This document shows positions 17,575-27,155 of a DNA stretch of 64,000 nucleotides, one piece after another. The stretch's first letter is position 1; every line of letters starts with the position of its first letter. The translations under genes and the position numbers were made by a program. This DNA is from Hansschlegelia beijingensis. Lineage in GTDB: Bacteria > Pseudomonadota > Alphaproteobacteria > Rhizobiales > Methylopilaceae. The notes under the pieces were generated by a model. It was not told where the DNA came from. It saw nothing but the letters and a program-made list of their open reading frames with translations, and searched no databases. The stretch covers positions 434,001 through 498,000 of the forward strand of contig NZ_JACIDR010000001.1 in NCBI RefSeq assembly GCF_014196425.1, in the 5' to 3' direction.

Positions 17575-20500
17575 GTGCGGCTTCGACGGCTCGATCTGGA
17601 GAAGTACGGCGCCTTCGAGGGCCGCTCGCTCGTCTTCCGGCCGGAAGCCGCGCTGCATGTGGTCTACGGACCCAACGAGGCCGGCAAGACCTCGGCGCTG
17701 GCCGCCGTGTCCGATCTGCTGTTCGGGTTCGGGCAGCGGACGGATTTCGCGTTCCGCTACCCGACGAGCGACCTTCGCCTCGGGGCGACGATCTGCGACG
17801 CCAGCGGCCGGGAGCTCAGCTTTCGCCGTCGCAAGGGAAACAAGGCGACGCTCGTCGGCCCCGACGACGCGCCGCTGCGCGACGATCTGCTCGCGGGCCA
17901 TCTCGGCTCGCTGACGCGCGACGTGTTCGAGCGGGCCTTCGGCCTGAGCGCCGCAGCGCTGCGGGAGGGCGCCGAGGATCTGCTCTCGGCGGACGGCGAG
18001 AGCGGCGCGAGCCTGTTCGCGGCGGCGTCCGGACTGCGTGGCGTCGAGGATCAGCGCAAGGCGCTGGAGGCGGAGGCCGATGCGCTCTTCCGTCCGCAGG
18101 CCTCCACCCGGCGGTTCAACGAAGAGTTCCGGCGTTACGAGGCGTCGCGCCGGGATGTCGCGACGCATGAGCTCGGGGCGTCCGCGTGGAAGCGGATCAA
18201 CGAGAGCATCGAGGCGCTCGAGGCGCGCCACGCCGACCTCGATGCGAAGCTCAAGGCGCTGAGAACCGATCGAGCGCGCGTCGAGCGGCTGGGCCGCGCC
18301 CATCGCGCGGCCGCCGCGGTGGACGAAGCGCGCCGGGCGCTCGACGAGGCGGGCGCGGCGCCGGAGCTTGCCCCCGGGGCGGCGGACGCCCTGAGGCGCG
18401 CGCTCGACGCCGCCGACGGCGCGGAGGCGCAGGCGGCGCGCGCCGCGGAGGCGCTGAAGCGGGCGGAGGCGGACGCCGCCGAGATCGCCCTCGACCCGCG
18501 CCTGATCGCCGCCGCGGAGGAGATCGAGGCGGTGTTCCGGGATTCCGGGGCGTACCGCACGCTGCAGAACGACCTGCCGCGCGTGCAGCGCGAAGCGGAC
18601 GAACGGGACGCGGCGCTGCTGCGACTGGCGGCCCGTCTCGGCGTCGCCGAGATCGGAAGCGCGCGACCGACCGACGCCGCGCGCGCCGATCTGAGGGCGC
18701 TGATCGAAGAAGGACGTGAGTTCGCCCGCGCGGTCGCCGACCGGACGGCCGCGATCCAGTCCGAGCGCGAGCGGCTGCAGGCGTTGAGGGAGCAGGGCGC
18801 AGGCGGCGAGGCTGTCGATCCGCGCCCGCTGCGCGAGGCCTTCGACGCGCTCGAAGGGCGCCTGAGGGCGCTTGATCGGCGCGACGAACGCGCAGCCGAG
18901 GCGGCCGGGGAGGCGCGGGCCCTGCGTGACGCGGCCGCGCGGCTTTCGCCGGCGGTGGACGATCTCGACGCGCTCGCGGTCCGGCCGCTGCCGACCGCGG
19001 AGACGATCGCGCGCTTCCGGGACGAGATCGAAAAGCGCGCTCAGGCGGAAGGTCGCATGCGCGAACGCGCCGAAGCGGCGCGGGCCGAGATGGAGCTGGT
19101 CGACTCCGAACTCCGGGCGCTCGCGTCGGACGGCCCGATCGCGTCCCCTGACGCGATCCGCGAGGCGCGGGAGGCGCGGCAAGCGGCCTGGGAGCCGATC
19201 CGCGAGCATGTGCTCGGCCTCGCGCCCCTGGACGCCGGGAGCCTGCTCCCCAATGTGGCTTCGTTCGAGCGGAAGACAGCGGAGGCTGATCGCCTTTCCG
19301 ACCGCGCGGCGGAGGACGCCGCCCGGGCCGCGCGCGCGGCGGAGCTCGCCAGGCGACGCGCGGACCTCGCGCGCGCTGTCGAAAGCGGCGAGGCGCGCCT
19401 TGCCGAGTTGGCCGCGGCCATGGAGGCGACCGAAGGCGCCTGGCGCAAGGCGTGGCGCGCGTGCGGCGTAGCCCCGGAGTCGCCGGCGGAGATGGAGGCA
19501 TGGCGAAAGGACCTCGCCGCCCTGCTCGCCCGACGCGACCAGAACCTGCGGCGTCTCGCCGAGATCGCGGTGCTGGACGAGGCGGCGGCCGCCTTGCTGC
19601 CTGAGCTGTCGTCGATCTGCGAGCAGGCGGGGCTGGACGACTGCGGCGACCGGAACCCGCGCGCTCTCGCGGCCCGGCTCAGCGCGCGCCTCGCGACGCT
19701 CTCCAGCCGCTGGCACGAGGCGGCGGAGAGAGCCGCGGCGATCACCGAGCTCGAGCGCCGCATCGCCCATCTGGCGGCGCAGGAGCGCGCCGCCGAGGCG
19801 GAGGCGACGTCCCGTCGGGAGCGGTGGGGGGCCGCTCTCAGGTCGGTCGGCCTCGCGCCAGACTCCTCGCTCGCGGCCGCGGCGGCCGCGCTCGCGGCCT
19901 GGGATGAGGCGCCAGCGCTGATCGACGAGCGCGACAACAGGCTTCGGCGCATCCGCGGCATCAAGCGAGACGCCGATGCGTTCTCCGCGCGCGTCTTGGC
20001 CCTGGTGTCATCGATCGCGACGGACCTGGCGGACCTCGCGGCCGATGCGGCCGCCCGCAGGCTGCACGAGCGGCTGACGGCCGCCCGCGAGGCGCATGCG
20101 CGCCACGCCGAAGCGTCCCGCCGGCGAGACGAGGCGCGTCGCGCCGACGCCGAGGCGCGCGTGAAGGCCGCGGACGCCCGCGCTGCGGTGGCGGCGGCGG
20201 CGGCCGGCCTGCCCGAGGACACGGATCTGCGCGCGCTTCTCGCCAGAGCGGAGACCCGCGAGGGACTCATGAGGACCTTGGCCGAACGTCGGGCGCAACT
20301 GGCGCTCGTCGGCGAGCGCGCCGAGGAGGAGATCCTGAGAGCCGAACTCGACGGCTTCGACCCCGACGCGGCGCCCGCGATCATCGAGGCGGCGAAGGCC
20401 GAAGAGGCGCGGCTCGAGGCCGAGGACCGGCAGGTCTATGCGGAGCTGGCGGCGGAGCGCGAACGGCGCGAGGCGCTCGGCGGGGCCGCGGCGGAGGCCG

Positions 20501-21039
20501 CGGCGGCCCAGCAGAGAGCCGCCGGGGCCGCGCTCGCGGCCACTGCGCGTGAATGGGCGGTGTTGCGGATCGCCTCTCTGATGCTCGGCGCCGCGATGGA
20601 GCGTGCGCGGCTCGCGGAGCGGAACCCGACGCTGGAGCGCGCCTCGGCGCTGTTCCGGGAGCTCACCGGCGGCGCCTTCGCCGGCGTCGCCGAACGGTTC
20701 GAGGACGACGCCCAGAGGCTCGTGGCGCTGCGGCCCTCGGGCGAGACCTGCCCGGTTTCCGGCTTGAGCGAGGGCACGCGGGACCAGTTCTACCTGGCGC
20801 TGCGTCTGGCCTATCTCGAGGATTACGCCGAGCGCGCCGAACCGGCCCCGTTCATCGGGGACGATCTGTTCGCGAGCTTTGACGACGCCCGCACGGCCCA
20901 CGGCGTCCGGGCGCTCGCCGCCACCGGCCGCAAGGTTCAGCCGATCCTGTTCACGCATCACCGCGCGGTCGTCGACATCGCCCGCTCCGCTCTTGGAGAC
21001 GCGGTGGACGTGGTGGAGTTCGCGCAGCTCACGCCCTGA
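17575..21039 (+). CDS. YhaN/SbcC-like coiled-coil ATPase
   Basis: A 1154-residue SMC-like ATPase. The N-terminal Walker A is GPNEAGKT (residues 32-39). Residues about 170-1000 are very rich in Ala, Glu and Arg with heptad character, forming long coiled coils broken by short hinges. The C-terminal ATPase half has the signature LSEGTRDQFYLALRL from residue 1064 and Walker B FIGDDLFASFDDAR near 1095. No CxxC zinc hook is obvious, unlike classical SbcC/Rad50. The start is GTG at 17575. It is cotranscribed with the YhaO-like nuclease and forms the SbcCD/Mre11-Rad50-type complex that acts on DNA ends. Confidence 0.9.
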   Translation: MRLRRLDLEKYGAFEGRSLVFRPEAALHVVYGPNEAGKTSALAAVSDLLFGFGQRTDFAFRYPTSDLRLGATICDASGRELSFRRRKGNKATLVGPDDAPLRDDLLAGHLGSLTRDVFERAFGLSAAALREGAEDLLSADGESGASLFAAASGLRGVEDQRKALEAEADALFRPQASTRRFNEEFRRYEASRRDVATHELGASAWKRINESIEALEARHADLDAKLKALRTDRARVERLGRAHRAAAAVDEARRALDEAGAAPELAPGAADALRRALDAADGAEAQAARAAEALKRAEADAAEIALDPRLIAAAEEIEAVFRDSGAYRTLQNDLPRVQREADERDAALLRLAARLGVAEIGSARPTDAARADLRALIEEGREFARAVADRTAAIQSERERLQALREQGAGGEAVDPRPLREAFDALEGRLRALDRRDERAAEAAGEARALRDAAARLSPAVDDLDALAVRPLPTAETIARFRDEIEKRAQAEGRMRERAEAARAEMELVDSELRALASDGPIASPDAIREAREARQAAWEPIREHVLGLAPLDAGSLLPNVASFERKTAEADRLSDRAAEDAARAARAAELARRRADLARAVESGEARLAELAAAMEATEGAWRKAWRACGVAPESPAEMEAWRKDLAALLARRDQNLRRLAEIAVLDEAAAALLPELSSICEQAGLDDCGDRNPRALAARLSARLATLSSRWHEAAERAAAITELERRIAHLAAQERAAEAEATSRRERWGAALRSVGLAPDSSLAAAAAALAAWDEAPALIDERDNRLRRIRGIKRDADAFSARVLALVSSIATDLADLAADAAARRLHERLTAAREAHARHAEASRRRDEARRADAEARVKAADARAAVAAAAAGLPEDTDLRALLARAETREGLMRTLAERRAQLALVGERAEEEILRAELDGFDPDAAPAIIEAAKAEEARLEAEDRQVYAELAAERERREALGGAAAEAAAAQQRAAGAALAATAREWAVLRIASLMLGAAMERARLAERNPTLERASALFRELTGGAFAGVAERFEDDAQRLVALRPSGETCPVSGLSEGTRDQFYLALRLAYLEDYAERAEPAPFIGDDLFASFDDARTAHGVRALAATGRKVQPILFTHHRAVVDIARSALGDAVDVVEFAQLTP

Positions 21040-21526
21040 GAAGCCGCCGCAGGCTCGCCCGCAAACGTCTCAGCAGCGCGGCGCCCTCCCGCCACACGCG
21101 CGTCGCGCGGATCCACGCGAGCGCCGCATCCCGCAGGCCGGTGAGGAAGAAGAAGCCGCGCGCGAACCAGCCGATGGTCAGCAGCTTCGGTCGGCCGACA
21201 TGAAAGATCCGCTCGCAGATCAGGATGCTGGCGAGATGTGCGGCGATCGTGGTGACGGCGCCGAGAAGCAGGCGGCCTTCCGCGAGCCAATAGAGCCCGA
21301 TGTACTTGAACGGCTCGATCACCGCGAACGGCGCCAGCAGCAGGACGAGGATGACGTAGGGCGGCAGCGCCGCGATCGCCCTGCCGAGGCGCACGAAGAA
21401 GGGCGCGCGCGCGAGCACGGCGATCGCCGGCAGGACAAGCCGCCGGAACAGCGCCTCGCCCGCCTCGTAGATCAGCAGGAACGCCGCGAGCGGGACCGAG
21501 GCGAGACGTTTCAGATGCTCCGTCAT
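21029..21526 (-). CDS. Conserved membrane protein of unknown function
   Basis: A 165-residue protein with at least two to three hydrophobic segments: about residues 10-45, 50-70 (LPPYVILVLLLAPFAVIEPF) and 75-110. It has a strongly basic C-terminus. YIGLYWLAEGRLLLGAVTTI, then HLASILICERIF and HVGRPKLL, form a conserved-looking core I have seen in alphaproteobacterial hypothetical proteins. No function can be assigned. Its 3' end overlaps that of the convergent yhaN-like gene by 11 bases. Confidence 0.75.
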   Translation of the reverse strand: MTEHLKRLASVPLAAFLLIYEAGEALFRRLVLPAIAVLARAPFFVRLGRAIAALPPYVILVLLLAPFAVIEPFKYIGLYWLAEGRLLLGAVTTIAAHLASILICERIFHVGRPKLLTIGWFARGFFFLTGLRDAALAWIRATRVWREGAALLRRLRASLRRLLRA

Positions 21527-21586
21527 GCCCGCGGCCGCCCGGCCAGGACGGCGACAGGGGGCGGGAGGGCTGGGCGCTCGCTCAGC

Positions 21587-22363
21587 TCAGAGGATCTGTC
21601 CGAGGAAGGCGCGCGTGCGTTCATCCTTCGCATTGGCGAAGAACTCCTCGGGCGGCCCATGCTCGACGATCACGCCGCGGTCGGTGAAGTAGATGTGGTC
21701 GGCGATCTCGCGGGCGAACTTCATCTCGTGGGTGACGAGGATGCAGGTCATGCCCTCTTCCGCGAGCTCCCGGATCGTGACGAGCACCTCCTTGACGGTC
21801 TCCGGATCGAGCGCCGCCGTCACCTCGTCGAACAGCATTATGTCGGGCCGCATCGCAAGCGACCGGGCGATCGCCACGCGCTGCTGCTGACCGCCTGAGA
21901 GCTCGCCCGGATAGCTGTTCTCCTTGCCCGTCAGCCGGACCTTGGCCAGGAGGCTGCGGGCCCGCTCCTCCACCTCCGCCTTGTTCTGCTTCAGCACCTG
22001 GATCGGCGCCATCATGACGTTCTGCAGGGCGGTCTTGTGCGGGAACAGGTTGTACTGCTGGAACACCATGCCGACCTTGCGGCGCAGCATCAGCTTGTCG
22101 AGAGCGGGATCGTTGACCTCCTGGTTCTCGACCAGGATGGAGCCCTGGTCGATCGGCACCAGCGCGTTGATGCAACGGATCAGGGTGGATTTGCCTGATC
22201 CCGACGGGCCGATGATGCAGACCACCTCGCCCTTCCGGACGTCGAACGAGACGTCCTTCAGCACCTCGAGCGCGCCGAACGACTTCCGCACGGACCGGAT
22301 GCTGACGATCGGCTGATCCGGGGTCCAGGGGGCGGCGGCGGGTGCGCCGATGGGAGCTTTCAA
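21587..22363 (-). CDS. Amino-acid ABC transporter ATP-binding protein
   Basis: A 258-residue ATPase of the polar amino-acid uptake family (GlnQ/GltL/AapP-like). Walker A is GPSGSGKST. The Q-loop is in VFQQYNLFPHKTALQNVMMAP, the signature LSGGQQQRVAIARSLAMRP is typical of this family, and Walker B is IMLFDEVTAALDP with the H-loop in ILVTHEM. The start is TTG at 22363, supported by AAGGAG nine bases upstream; no ATG lies nearby. It is the last gene of a four-gene importer operon. Confidence 0.95.
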   Translation of the reverse strand: MKAPIGAPAAAPWTPDQPIVSIRSVRKSFGALEVLKDVSFDVRKGEVVCIIGPSGSGKSTLIRCINALVPIDQGSILVENQEVNDPALDKLMLRRKVGMVFQQYNLFPHKTALQNVMMAPIQVLKQNKAEVEERARSLLAKVRLTGKENSYPGELSGGQQQRVAIARSLAMRPDIMLFDEVTAALDPETVKEVLVTIRELAEEGMTCILVTHEMKFAREIADHIYFTDRGVIVEHGPPEEFFANAKDERTRAFLGQIL

Positions 22364-22385
22364 GACCGGTCTCCTTGCCGTGCGG

Positions 22386-23276
22386 TCAGGTCTTCACGTG
22401 GAAGCGGCGCTCGAGATACTGCGTGGCCCGGTCGATCGGCCAGCAGTAGATGAAGAAGCACAGCATCGCGAAACCGTAGAGGGGCGCCAGCAGCTCCGGC
22501 CGGCCGCCCTCGGCGGCGTGAACCTCCGCGGTCAGCGTCAACATCTCGGACACGCCGACGAGGTTCGCCATCACGGTCGCCATCGTGATCAGCGAGTACA
22601 GGTTCATCCAGGGCGGCAGCATGCGCTTCACGCATTGGGGCAGGATGATCAGCCACAGCGTCTTGTTGCGCGAGAAGGCGAGGGATTCGGCGGCCTCCCA
22701 CTGGCCGTTCGGGATCGAGCGGATCGCGCCGCGCAGCAGTTCCGCGACGTTCGCCATGACGGGCAGGCCGAAGCCGATGATCGCCTTCACCCAGTCCGGG
22801 AACGGGATGACGTAGCCGAACACGGTGAACTGGTACGGGATCATGAACATCGCGAAGAACAGCAGCACGAGCCACGGCGCGTTCCGGAAGAACTGCGTGG
22901 TGACCCAGGCGAACTGCCGGAGCCAGCGATGCTGGCTGATCTGCGCCAGACCGAGCATCAGCCCCGCGACCGTGCCGAGCGCCATGGCCAGCACGGAGAT
23001 CAGGATGTTGAAGAGGAAGCCCTTCATCAGGAGGGGCAGCCACTTGATGATCACGGTCAACGCGGTCGCCGGCGCCTGTGTCAGCGCTTCGGCCGCGGGC
23101 GCCGCGGCCGGAGCGTCCGGGGCCTGCGCGTGGGCGACCGTCGCGATGAGCAGCACCGCGGTCACGAACAGGAGGCCGTGCCGCGTCGTGACGCGCGGCA
23201 GCGGCTCCGGCTCGCGGGGCCGCAACGGGAGCAGCACCGCCATGGGGCGGAACGGAGGATCGCGCTCCGGGGTCAT
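22386..23276 (-). CDS. Amino-acid ABC transporter permease with N-terminal extension
   Basis: A 296-residue HisM/GlnP-type permease. Membrane segments start near residue 75, and the EAA loop is in EAAESLAFSRNKTLWLIILP. Before the usual permease start there is an unusual extension: a basic N-terminus, a signal-peptide-like stretch (HGLLFVTAVLLIATVAHAQA) and an Ala/Pro-rich linker of about 25 residues. The ATG at 23276 overlaps the stop of the upstream permease by four bases. It pairs with the preceding permease to form the membrane channel. Confidence 0.92.
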   Translation of the reverse strand: MTPERDPPFRPMAVLLPLRPREPEPLPRVTTRHGLLFVTAVLLIATVAHAQAPDAPAAAPAAEALTQAPATALTVIIKWLPLLMKGFLFNILISVLAMALGTVAGLMLGLAQISQHRWLRQFAWVTTQFFRNAPWLVLLFFAMFMIPYQFTVFGYVIPFPDWVKAIIGFGLPVMANVAELLRGAIRSIPNGQWEAAESLAFSRNKTLWLIILPQCVKRMLPPWMNLYSLITMATVMANLVGVSEMLTLTAEVHAAEGGRPELLAPLYGFAMLCFFIYCWPIDRATQYLERRFHVKT

Positions 23277-24031
23277 CGGACGCCTCCCTGTCCGTAGCCC
23301 GGGATCGCCAGCGCGCGCTCCCACCGGTGCATCCCCCAGACCAGGACGCCGACCAGCAGAACGTAGACGACGAGCAGGGTGATCATCATCTCCGGCACGT
23401 TCTGGCGGTCCGTCCAGATCTGCTTGCAGACATAGAGCAACTCCGGAACCGCGATCGCATAGGCGAGCGACGTCACCTTGAGCAGGTTGACGAGATTGTT
23501 GTTCAGCGCCGGCAGGCAGACCCTGAGCGCGAGCGGCAGGACGATGTGGCGATAGACGCCAAGCCGCGTATAGCCGAGCGCCTCACCGGCCTCCTTGGTC
23601 GAATTCGGCACCGCCTCGATGCCCGAGCGGAAGATCTCGATGTTGAAGGCGCCTGCGAACAGCGACAGCGCGATGATCGCCCACTGCACCGAACTCAGCA
23701 GCGGCTGCATCATGCCGTCGGGGTCCTCGACGCGCGGCAGCAACGGGCTGAGGCCGAAGTAGAAGAACAGGATCTGGACGAGCGGCGGCGTGTTGCGGAA
23801 GAAGGTGACGAAGGCGTTCACCAGCCAGCGCACCGGCGCCAGCGGGGAACTCTGCGCCCAGGCGCCGACCGCGCCGATGATGAGGCTGAAAATGACGCCG
23901 ACGACGCTGAGATAGATCGTCATCCAAAGGCCGGACAGGAACCGCGCCCGGTCCCAGGGATCATAGATGTAGCTTAGATTGATCCCGGTCGTCTCGTAGA
24001 GGCTTCGCGCCCACTCCGCCAATAGGTCCAT
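23273..24031 (-). CDS. Amino-acid ABC transporter permease
   Basis: A 252-residue permease of the polar amino-acid family, with a first segment near RFLSGLWMTIYLSVVGVIFS and the FFRNTPPLVQILFFYFGLSP motif. The EAA loop lies in STKEAGEALGYTRLGVYRHI, before LPLALRVCLPALNNNLVNL. The ATG at 24031 is chosen because GAGGA lies upstream and MDLLAEW fits the family; a 17-codon extension is possible. It is the first permease gene after the binding-protein gene, separated from it by two strong hairpins. Confidence 0.94.
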   Translation of the reverse strand: MDLLAEWARSLYETTGINLSYIYDPWDRARFLSGLWMTIYLSVVGVIFSLIIGAVGAWAQSSPLAPVRWLVNAFVTFFRNTPPLVQILFFYFGLSPLLPRVEDPDGMMQPLLSSVQWAIIALSLFAGAFNIEIFRSGIEAVPNSTKEAGEALGYTRLGVYRHIVLPLALRVCLPALNNNLVNLLKVTSLAYAIAVPELLYVCKQIWTDRQNVPEMMITLLVVYVLLVGVLVWGMHRWERALAIPGYGQGGVR

Positions 24032-24062
24032 CGGTCCTCGCGCCCGCCAAGGAGAAGCTTCG

Positions 24063-24109
24063 GGCCGGCCGTGGCCGGCCACAGGCGCGCCGGGTCAGGC
24101 CGGCGCGCC
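24063..24109 (-). promoter_or_regulatory. Tandem strong hairpins inside the importer operon
   Basis: Two hairpins lie in the 86 bases between the binding-protein stop and the first permease start. The first met by transcription has 10-bp arms (24084-24093 and 24100-24109); the second has 8-bp arms GGCCGGCC (24063-24070 and 24073-24080). Neither has a U-run. In other importer operons such structures protect the 5' mRNA segment or attenuate downstream genes, so the abundant binding protein is made in excess. Confidence 0.6.
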
Positions 24110-24117
24110 GCCCGAGC

Positions 24118-24918
24118 TCAGCCCTTGTGCTTGTCGCGCATGCGCAGCGAGTAGTCGGTGGGCTGGATGCCCCATTTCTGCTCTTCCTCGACCACCGTAC
24201 CGTTCTTGAACCAGTCGATGGTGGTCTCGCTGAGGAACTTCTGGAAGCCGTCCTCGCCGTTCTTGACCGCCATGATCCACGGGGTCTCCAGGATGCCCGG
24301 AAGCGGCATGTGGTAGCCGGACTTCCATTCGTCGTCGAGCAGCTTCCCCTGGACGAAGGTCTGGTCATACAAGTAACCGATGCACTCACCCTGCTTCAGG
24401 GCGAACAGCGGCTTGTCCGAACCGTCGAAAGCCTTGATCTGGACGCCGTACTTCTCCGCGACATCCTTGTTGTAGAATGATCCCGAGGTGGCGCAGAGCG
24501 TCTTGCCCTTCAGGTCTTCCCAGTTGGTGTATTTCGCCTTCTTGTTCATCAGGACGTTGACCGAGTCGGAATAGTACTGCGGGTCGACCGCCAGCACGCT
24601 TCGGCGTCGCTCGGGCTTGTCCGACATCGTCGCGATCAGCAGGTCGATCTTGCCCTGGTTCAGGAACTCGATCCGGTTCGAGGCGACCACCGGCACGAGC
24701 TCCAGCTTCACGCCGAGCCGCTTGGCGATGTCTGCTGCGAGGTCGGGCTCGATCCCGACCACCGTTCCCGAGGGATCGCGGAAGCCGAACGGCTTGTAGT
24801 CCGCCTTGACCCCGACCACGAGCGTGCCGCGCTGCTTGACCTGCTCCATGACGTCCGCCGCGGCGGGCGCTGCTCCGGCCAGGAGCAGGGCGATCGAGCC
24901 GATGATCAGCTTCTTCAT
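24118..24918 (-). CDS. Amino-acid ABC transporter substrate-binding protein
   Basis: A 266-residue periplasmic binding protein of family 3. The signal peptide is MKKLIIGSIALLLAGAAPAAA. The family opening is RGTLVVGVKADYKPFGFRDP, followed by GIEPDLAADIAKRLG and LIATMSDKPERRRSV, the substrate-binding loop. GKTLCATSGSFY and KQGECIGYLYDQ contain two cysteines that could form a disulphide in the mature protein. The ligand is probably a polar or acidic amino acid but cannot be fixed. It is first in the operon. A TTGACG element lies at 25005-25000 on the minus strand, a possible -35 box. Confidence 0.95.
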   Translation of the reverse strand: MKKLIIGSIALLLAGAAPAAADVMEQVKQRGTLVVGVKADYKPFGFRDPSGTVVGIEPDLAADIAKRLGVKLELVPVVASNRIEFLNQGKIDLLIATMSDKPERRRSVLAVDPQYYSDSVNVLMNKKAKYTNWEDLKGKTLCATSGSFYNKDVAEKYGVQIKAFDGSDKPLFALKQGECIGYLYDQTFVQGKLLDDEWKSGYHMPLPGILETPWIMAVKNGEDGFQKFLSETTIDWFKNGTVVEEEQKWGIQPTDYSLRMRDKHKG

Positions 24919-25198
24919 TGTCAGACATCCTTCCGGAGCGGCGTCTGGCGACGAGCCCAGACGTCCTGTCGCTTCTTAGCGTCACCAAAGTTGGAGCAGC
25001 GTCAAGCGGCGGCCAGCGAATGGCGCCCATGAATGCGCCTTGCCTTGATTGGAGGCGCGAAGGCGACCTAAAGCGCCCTGGAAGGAATCGGCAGGCGCCG
25101 AACCGGCCGGGGCGGGTGCGTGAGGGAGCGCGCGCCGCAGCCTGGAGGCAGAAGGGCTTCGCGAGACAAAGCGCGTCGCGGCGCTATGCGCGGTCGCC
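24919..25198. other. Non-coding gap between binding-protein gene and LysR gene
   Basis: 280 bases with no convincing gene. It holds the probable importer promoter near 24980-25005 (TTGACG on the minus strand). Nothing else is recognisable. Confidence 0.4.
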
Positions 25199-26107
25199 TC
25201 AGTCGGCCGATCTCGCGTCGGTCTCGGGGGGTGCGCCGAGGTCGGCCAGGAACGCCTTCAGCGCCTGCGTGACGTAGCGCTGCCGGTGCATCAGCGCGAG
25301 GAAGCGGCGGCGGGGCAGGGGGAAGCTGACCGCCACCAGGGAGCCGGCGCGCAGCGCCGCCTCGGCGACCAGCCGCGACATCACCGTCGCGCCGGCGCCG
25401 GCCTCCACCGCCGCCCGCACCGCCTCGTTGGAGGGCAGCTCCATCGCGACGTCGAGGTCGGCGAGCGAGAGCCCCGCGCTTTCGGCCGCCCGCTCCAGAA
25501 TCGACCGGGTGCCGGAGCCCGGCTCGCGCAGCGTCCAGCGGCTGTCGGCGAGATTGCGCCCCTCGATGGCCCGGCCGTCGGCCCAGGGGTGGCCCGGCGC
25601 GACCACCAGCACGAGCTCGTCCTCGGCGACCGGAGCGACGCTGAGCGTCGGGTCCTCGGTCTCGCCCTCGACGATGCCGAGATCGGCGGTCCCCTCGCGC
25701 ACCAGCTTGGCAACCGACTCGGTGTTGCCGATGGTCAGCTCGACCGACACCCCCGGGAACCGCTCCTGGTAGCGGTGGATCAGCGGCGGCAGCCAGTAGC
25801 TCGCGACCGTCTGGCTGGCGCCGAGCGCGAGCCGGCCCTTCTTCAGCCCGGCGAGATCGGCCAGCACCGTCTCGGCGGCGGCGGCGCGGGCCAGCACGGC
25901 GCGGGCCTCGTTCAGAAACAGCCGGCCCGCCTCGGTCAGCACGATCCTCCGGCCGACGCGGTCGAACAGCTTCGTGGCGTAGCGCGCCTCGAGCGTGGCG
26001 ACGGCCGCGCTGGTGGCGGACTGCGTGAGATGCAGGTCGCCGGCGGCGCGGGTGACGTGCTCCCGCTCGGCGACCGCCACGAAGATCCGGAGCTGTTCGA
26101 GGGTCAT
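25199..26107 (-). CDS. LysR family transcription regulator
   Basis: A 302-residue LysR regulator. The N-terminal winged helix is MTLEQLRIFVAVAEREHVTR, then AAGDLHLTQSATSAAVATLE. An effector-binding domain follows from about residue 90 (GRLALGASQTVASYWLPPLI). It resembles the CysB/CbbR/YeiE group in its TVASYWLP region. It lies 10 bases downstream of a YeiH-type exporter gene in the same orientation, and regulators of this kind are often paired with yeiH. It probably controls the exporter through the dyad upstream of it. Confidence 0.92.
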   Translation of the reverse strand: MTLEQLRIFVAVAEREHVTRAAGDLHLTQSATSAAVATLEARYATKLFDRVGRRIVLTEAGRLFLNEARAVLARAAAAETVLADLAGLKKGRLALGASQTVASYWLPPLIHRYQERFPGVSVELTIGNTESVAKLVREGTADLGIVEGETEDPTLSVAPVAEDELVLVVAPGHPWADGRAIEGRNLADSRWTLREPGSGTRSILERAAESAGLSLADLDVAMELPSNEAVRAAVEAGAGATVMSRLVAEAALRAGSLVAVSFPLPRRRFLALMHRQRYVTQALKAFLADLGAPPETDARSAD

Positions 26108-26117
26108 CGGCCTTCTG

Positions 26118-27155
26118 TCATGCGGCGAGCTTCACGAGGACGAGGCTGAAGCCCGCGATGAATAGGAATGACGCGAGGCCGAGAAGCAAGGGCCGCAGAC
26201 CCATCGCCCTGAGCTTCCGCAGGTCGGCCGAAAGCCCCATCGCGGCGAGCGCCGCCGAGAGCAGAAAGCCGGTCGCCGTCGCGACCGCGGCCTTGGCCTC
26301 GGCCGGTATGACGAAGACGCTGTTCAGGGCCGCGAGCGCCAGGAAGCCGAGCACGAACCACGGCATCGGCGCGCCGCCGCCGCCTTCGCCGCGCCGTGCC
26401 GCGAAGAAGCTTAGCGCGAGCACCGCCGGCGCGAGCAGGATGACCCGCGAGAGCTTGGCGATGGTCCCGAACTCGCCGGAGTCCTGGCCGTTCTGGAACG
26501 CTGCGGCGACCACCTGCGCGATCTCGTGAATCGAGGCGCCCGACCACAGTCCGTAGGCCTGCGGGTCGAGATGCAGCAGGCCCGGCAGCCACGGATAGAG
26601 GAACATGGCGATCGAGCCGAACACCGTGACGCACGCCACCGCATAGGCGACGTCCTCGTCCGAGCCGCGCGTCACCGTGTTGGCGGCGATCACCGCCGAG
26701 GCCCCGCAGATCGAGGTGCCGGCTGCGATCAGCTGCGCCAGCCGCGCCTCGACGCCGAGCAGCCGGCCAAGCCAGACCGTGAAGATGAAGGTCGCGCCGA
26801 GCGTGGCCGCGATCACCGCGAGGCCGCTGACCCCGACCTCGGCCACCTGGCCGAAGGTCAGCTGCAGCCCGAGCAGGATGATGGCGAGGCGCAGGATCCG
26901 GCGCAGCGAGAACGCCACCCCCGGGCCGGCGAGCGCCGGCATGCCGAACATGTTGCGCGCCGCCATGCCGATCACGATCGCCAGGATCATCGGGCTGAGC
27001 GCGGTGAAGCCCGTCGCCCAACGCGTCGCGTAGGCCAGCCCGGCGATCCCGAAGGCCAGCGCCAGGCCCGGCAGCAGCCGCCCGCCGGCCTGGGCGGCCG
27101 TCACCCAAACGGACGCCGGCTGCGGCAGCTCGGCCGCGTGATAATTCGTCGTCAT
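26118..27155 (-). CDS. YeiH/UPF0324 family membrane protein (putative sulfate exporter)
   Basis: A 345-residue integral membrane protein with about ten hydrophobic segments. The diagnostic UPF0324 motifs are present: [53 protein letters not shown] and [14 protein letters not shown]. Members are annotated as putative sulfate or sulfite exporters and have been linked to taurine or sulfoacetate metabolism in some bacteria. Direct proof is sparse. It is upstream of and probably cotranscribed with the LysR gene. Confidence 0.92.
   Translation of the reverse strand: MTTNYHAAELPQPASVWVTAAQAGGRLLPGLALAFGIAGLAYATRWATGFTALSPMILAIVIGMAARNMFGMPALAGPGVAFSLRRILRLAIILLGLQLTFGQVAEVGVSGLAVIAATLGATFIFTVWLGRLLGVEARLAQLIAAGTSICGASAVIAANTVTRGSDEDVAYAVACVTVFGSIAMFLYPWLPGLLHLDPQAYGLWSGASIHEIAQVVAAAFQNGQDSGEFGTIAKLSRVILLAPAVLALSFFAARRGEGGGGAPMPWFVLGFLALAALNSVFVIPAEAKAAVATATGFLLSAALAAMGLSADLRKLRAMGLRPLLLGLASFLFIAGFSLVLVKLAA

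Noticed and set aside
15925-19770. Minus-strand open frame of 1281 codons
   Set aside because: It lies antisense to the yhaO and yhaN genes, is Arg/Gly/Ala-rich with no motif, and reflects high GC at third codon positions.
24918-25277. Plus-strand frame of 119 codons in the importer-LysR gap
   Set aside because: It has no motif, an Arg-rich composition, and overlaps the end of the LysR gene antisense.
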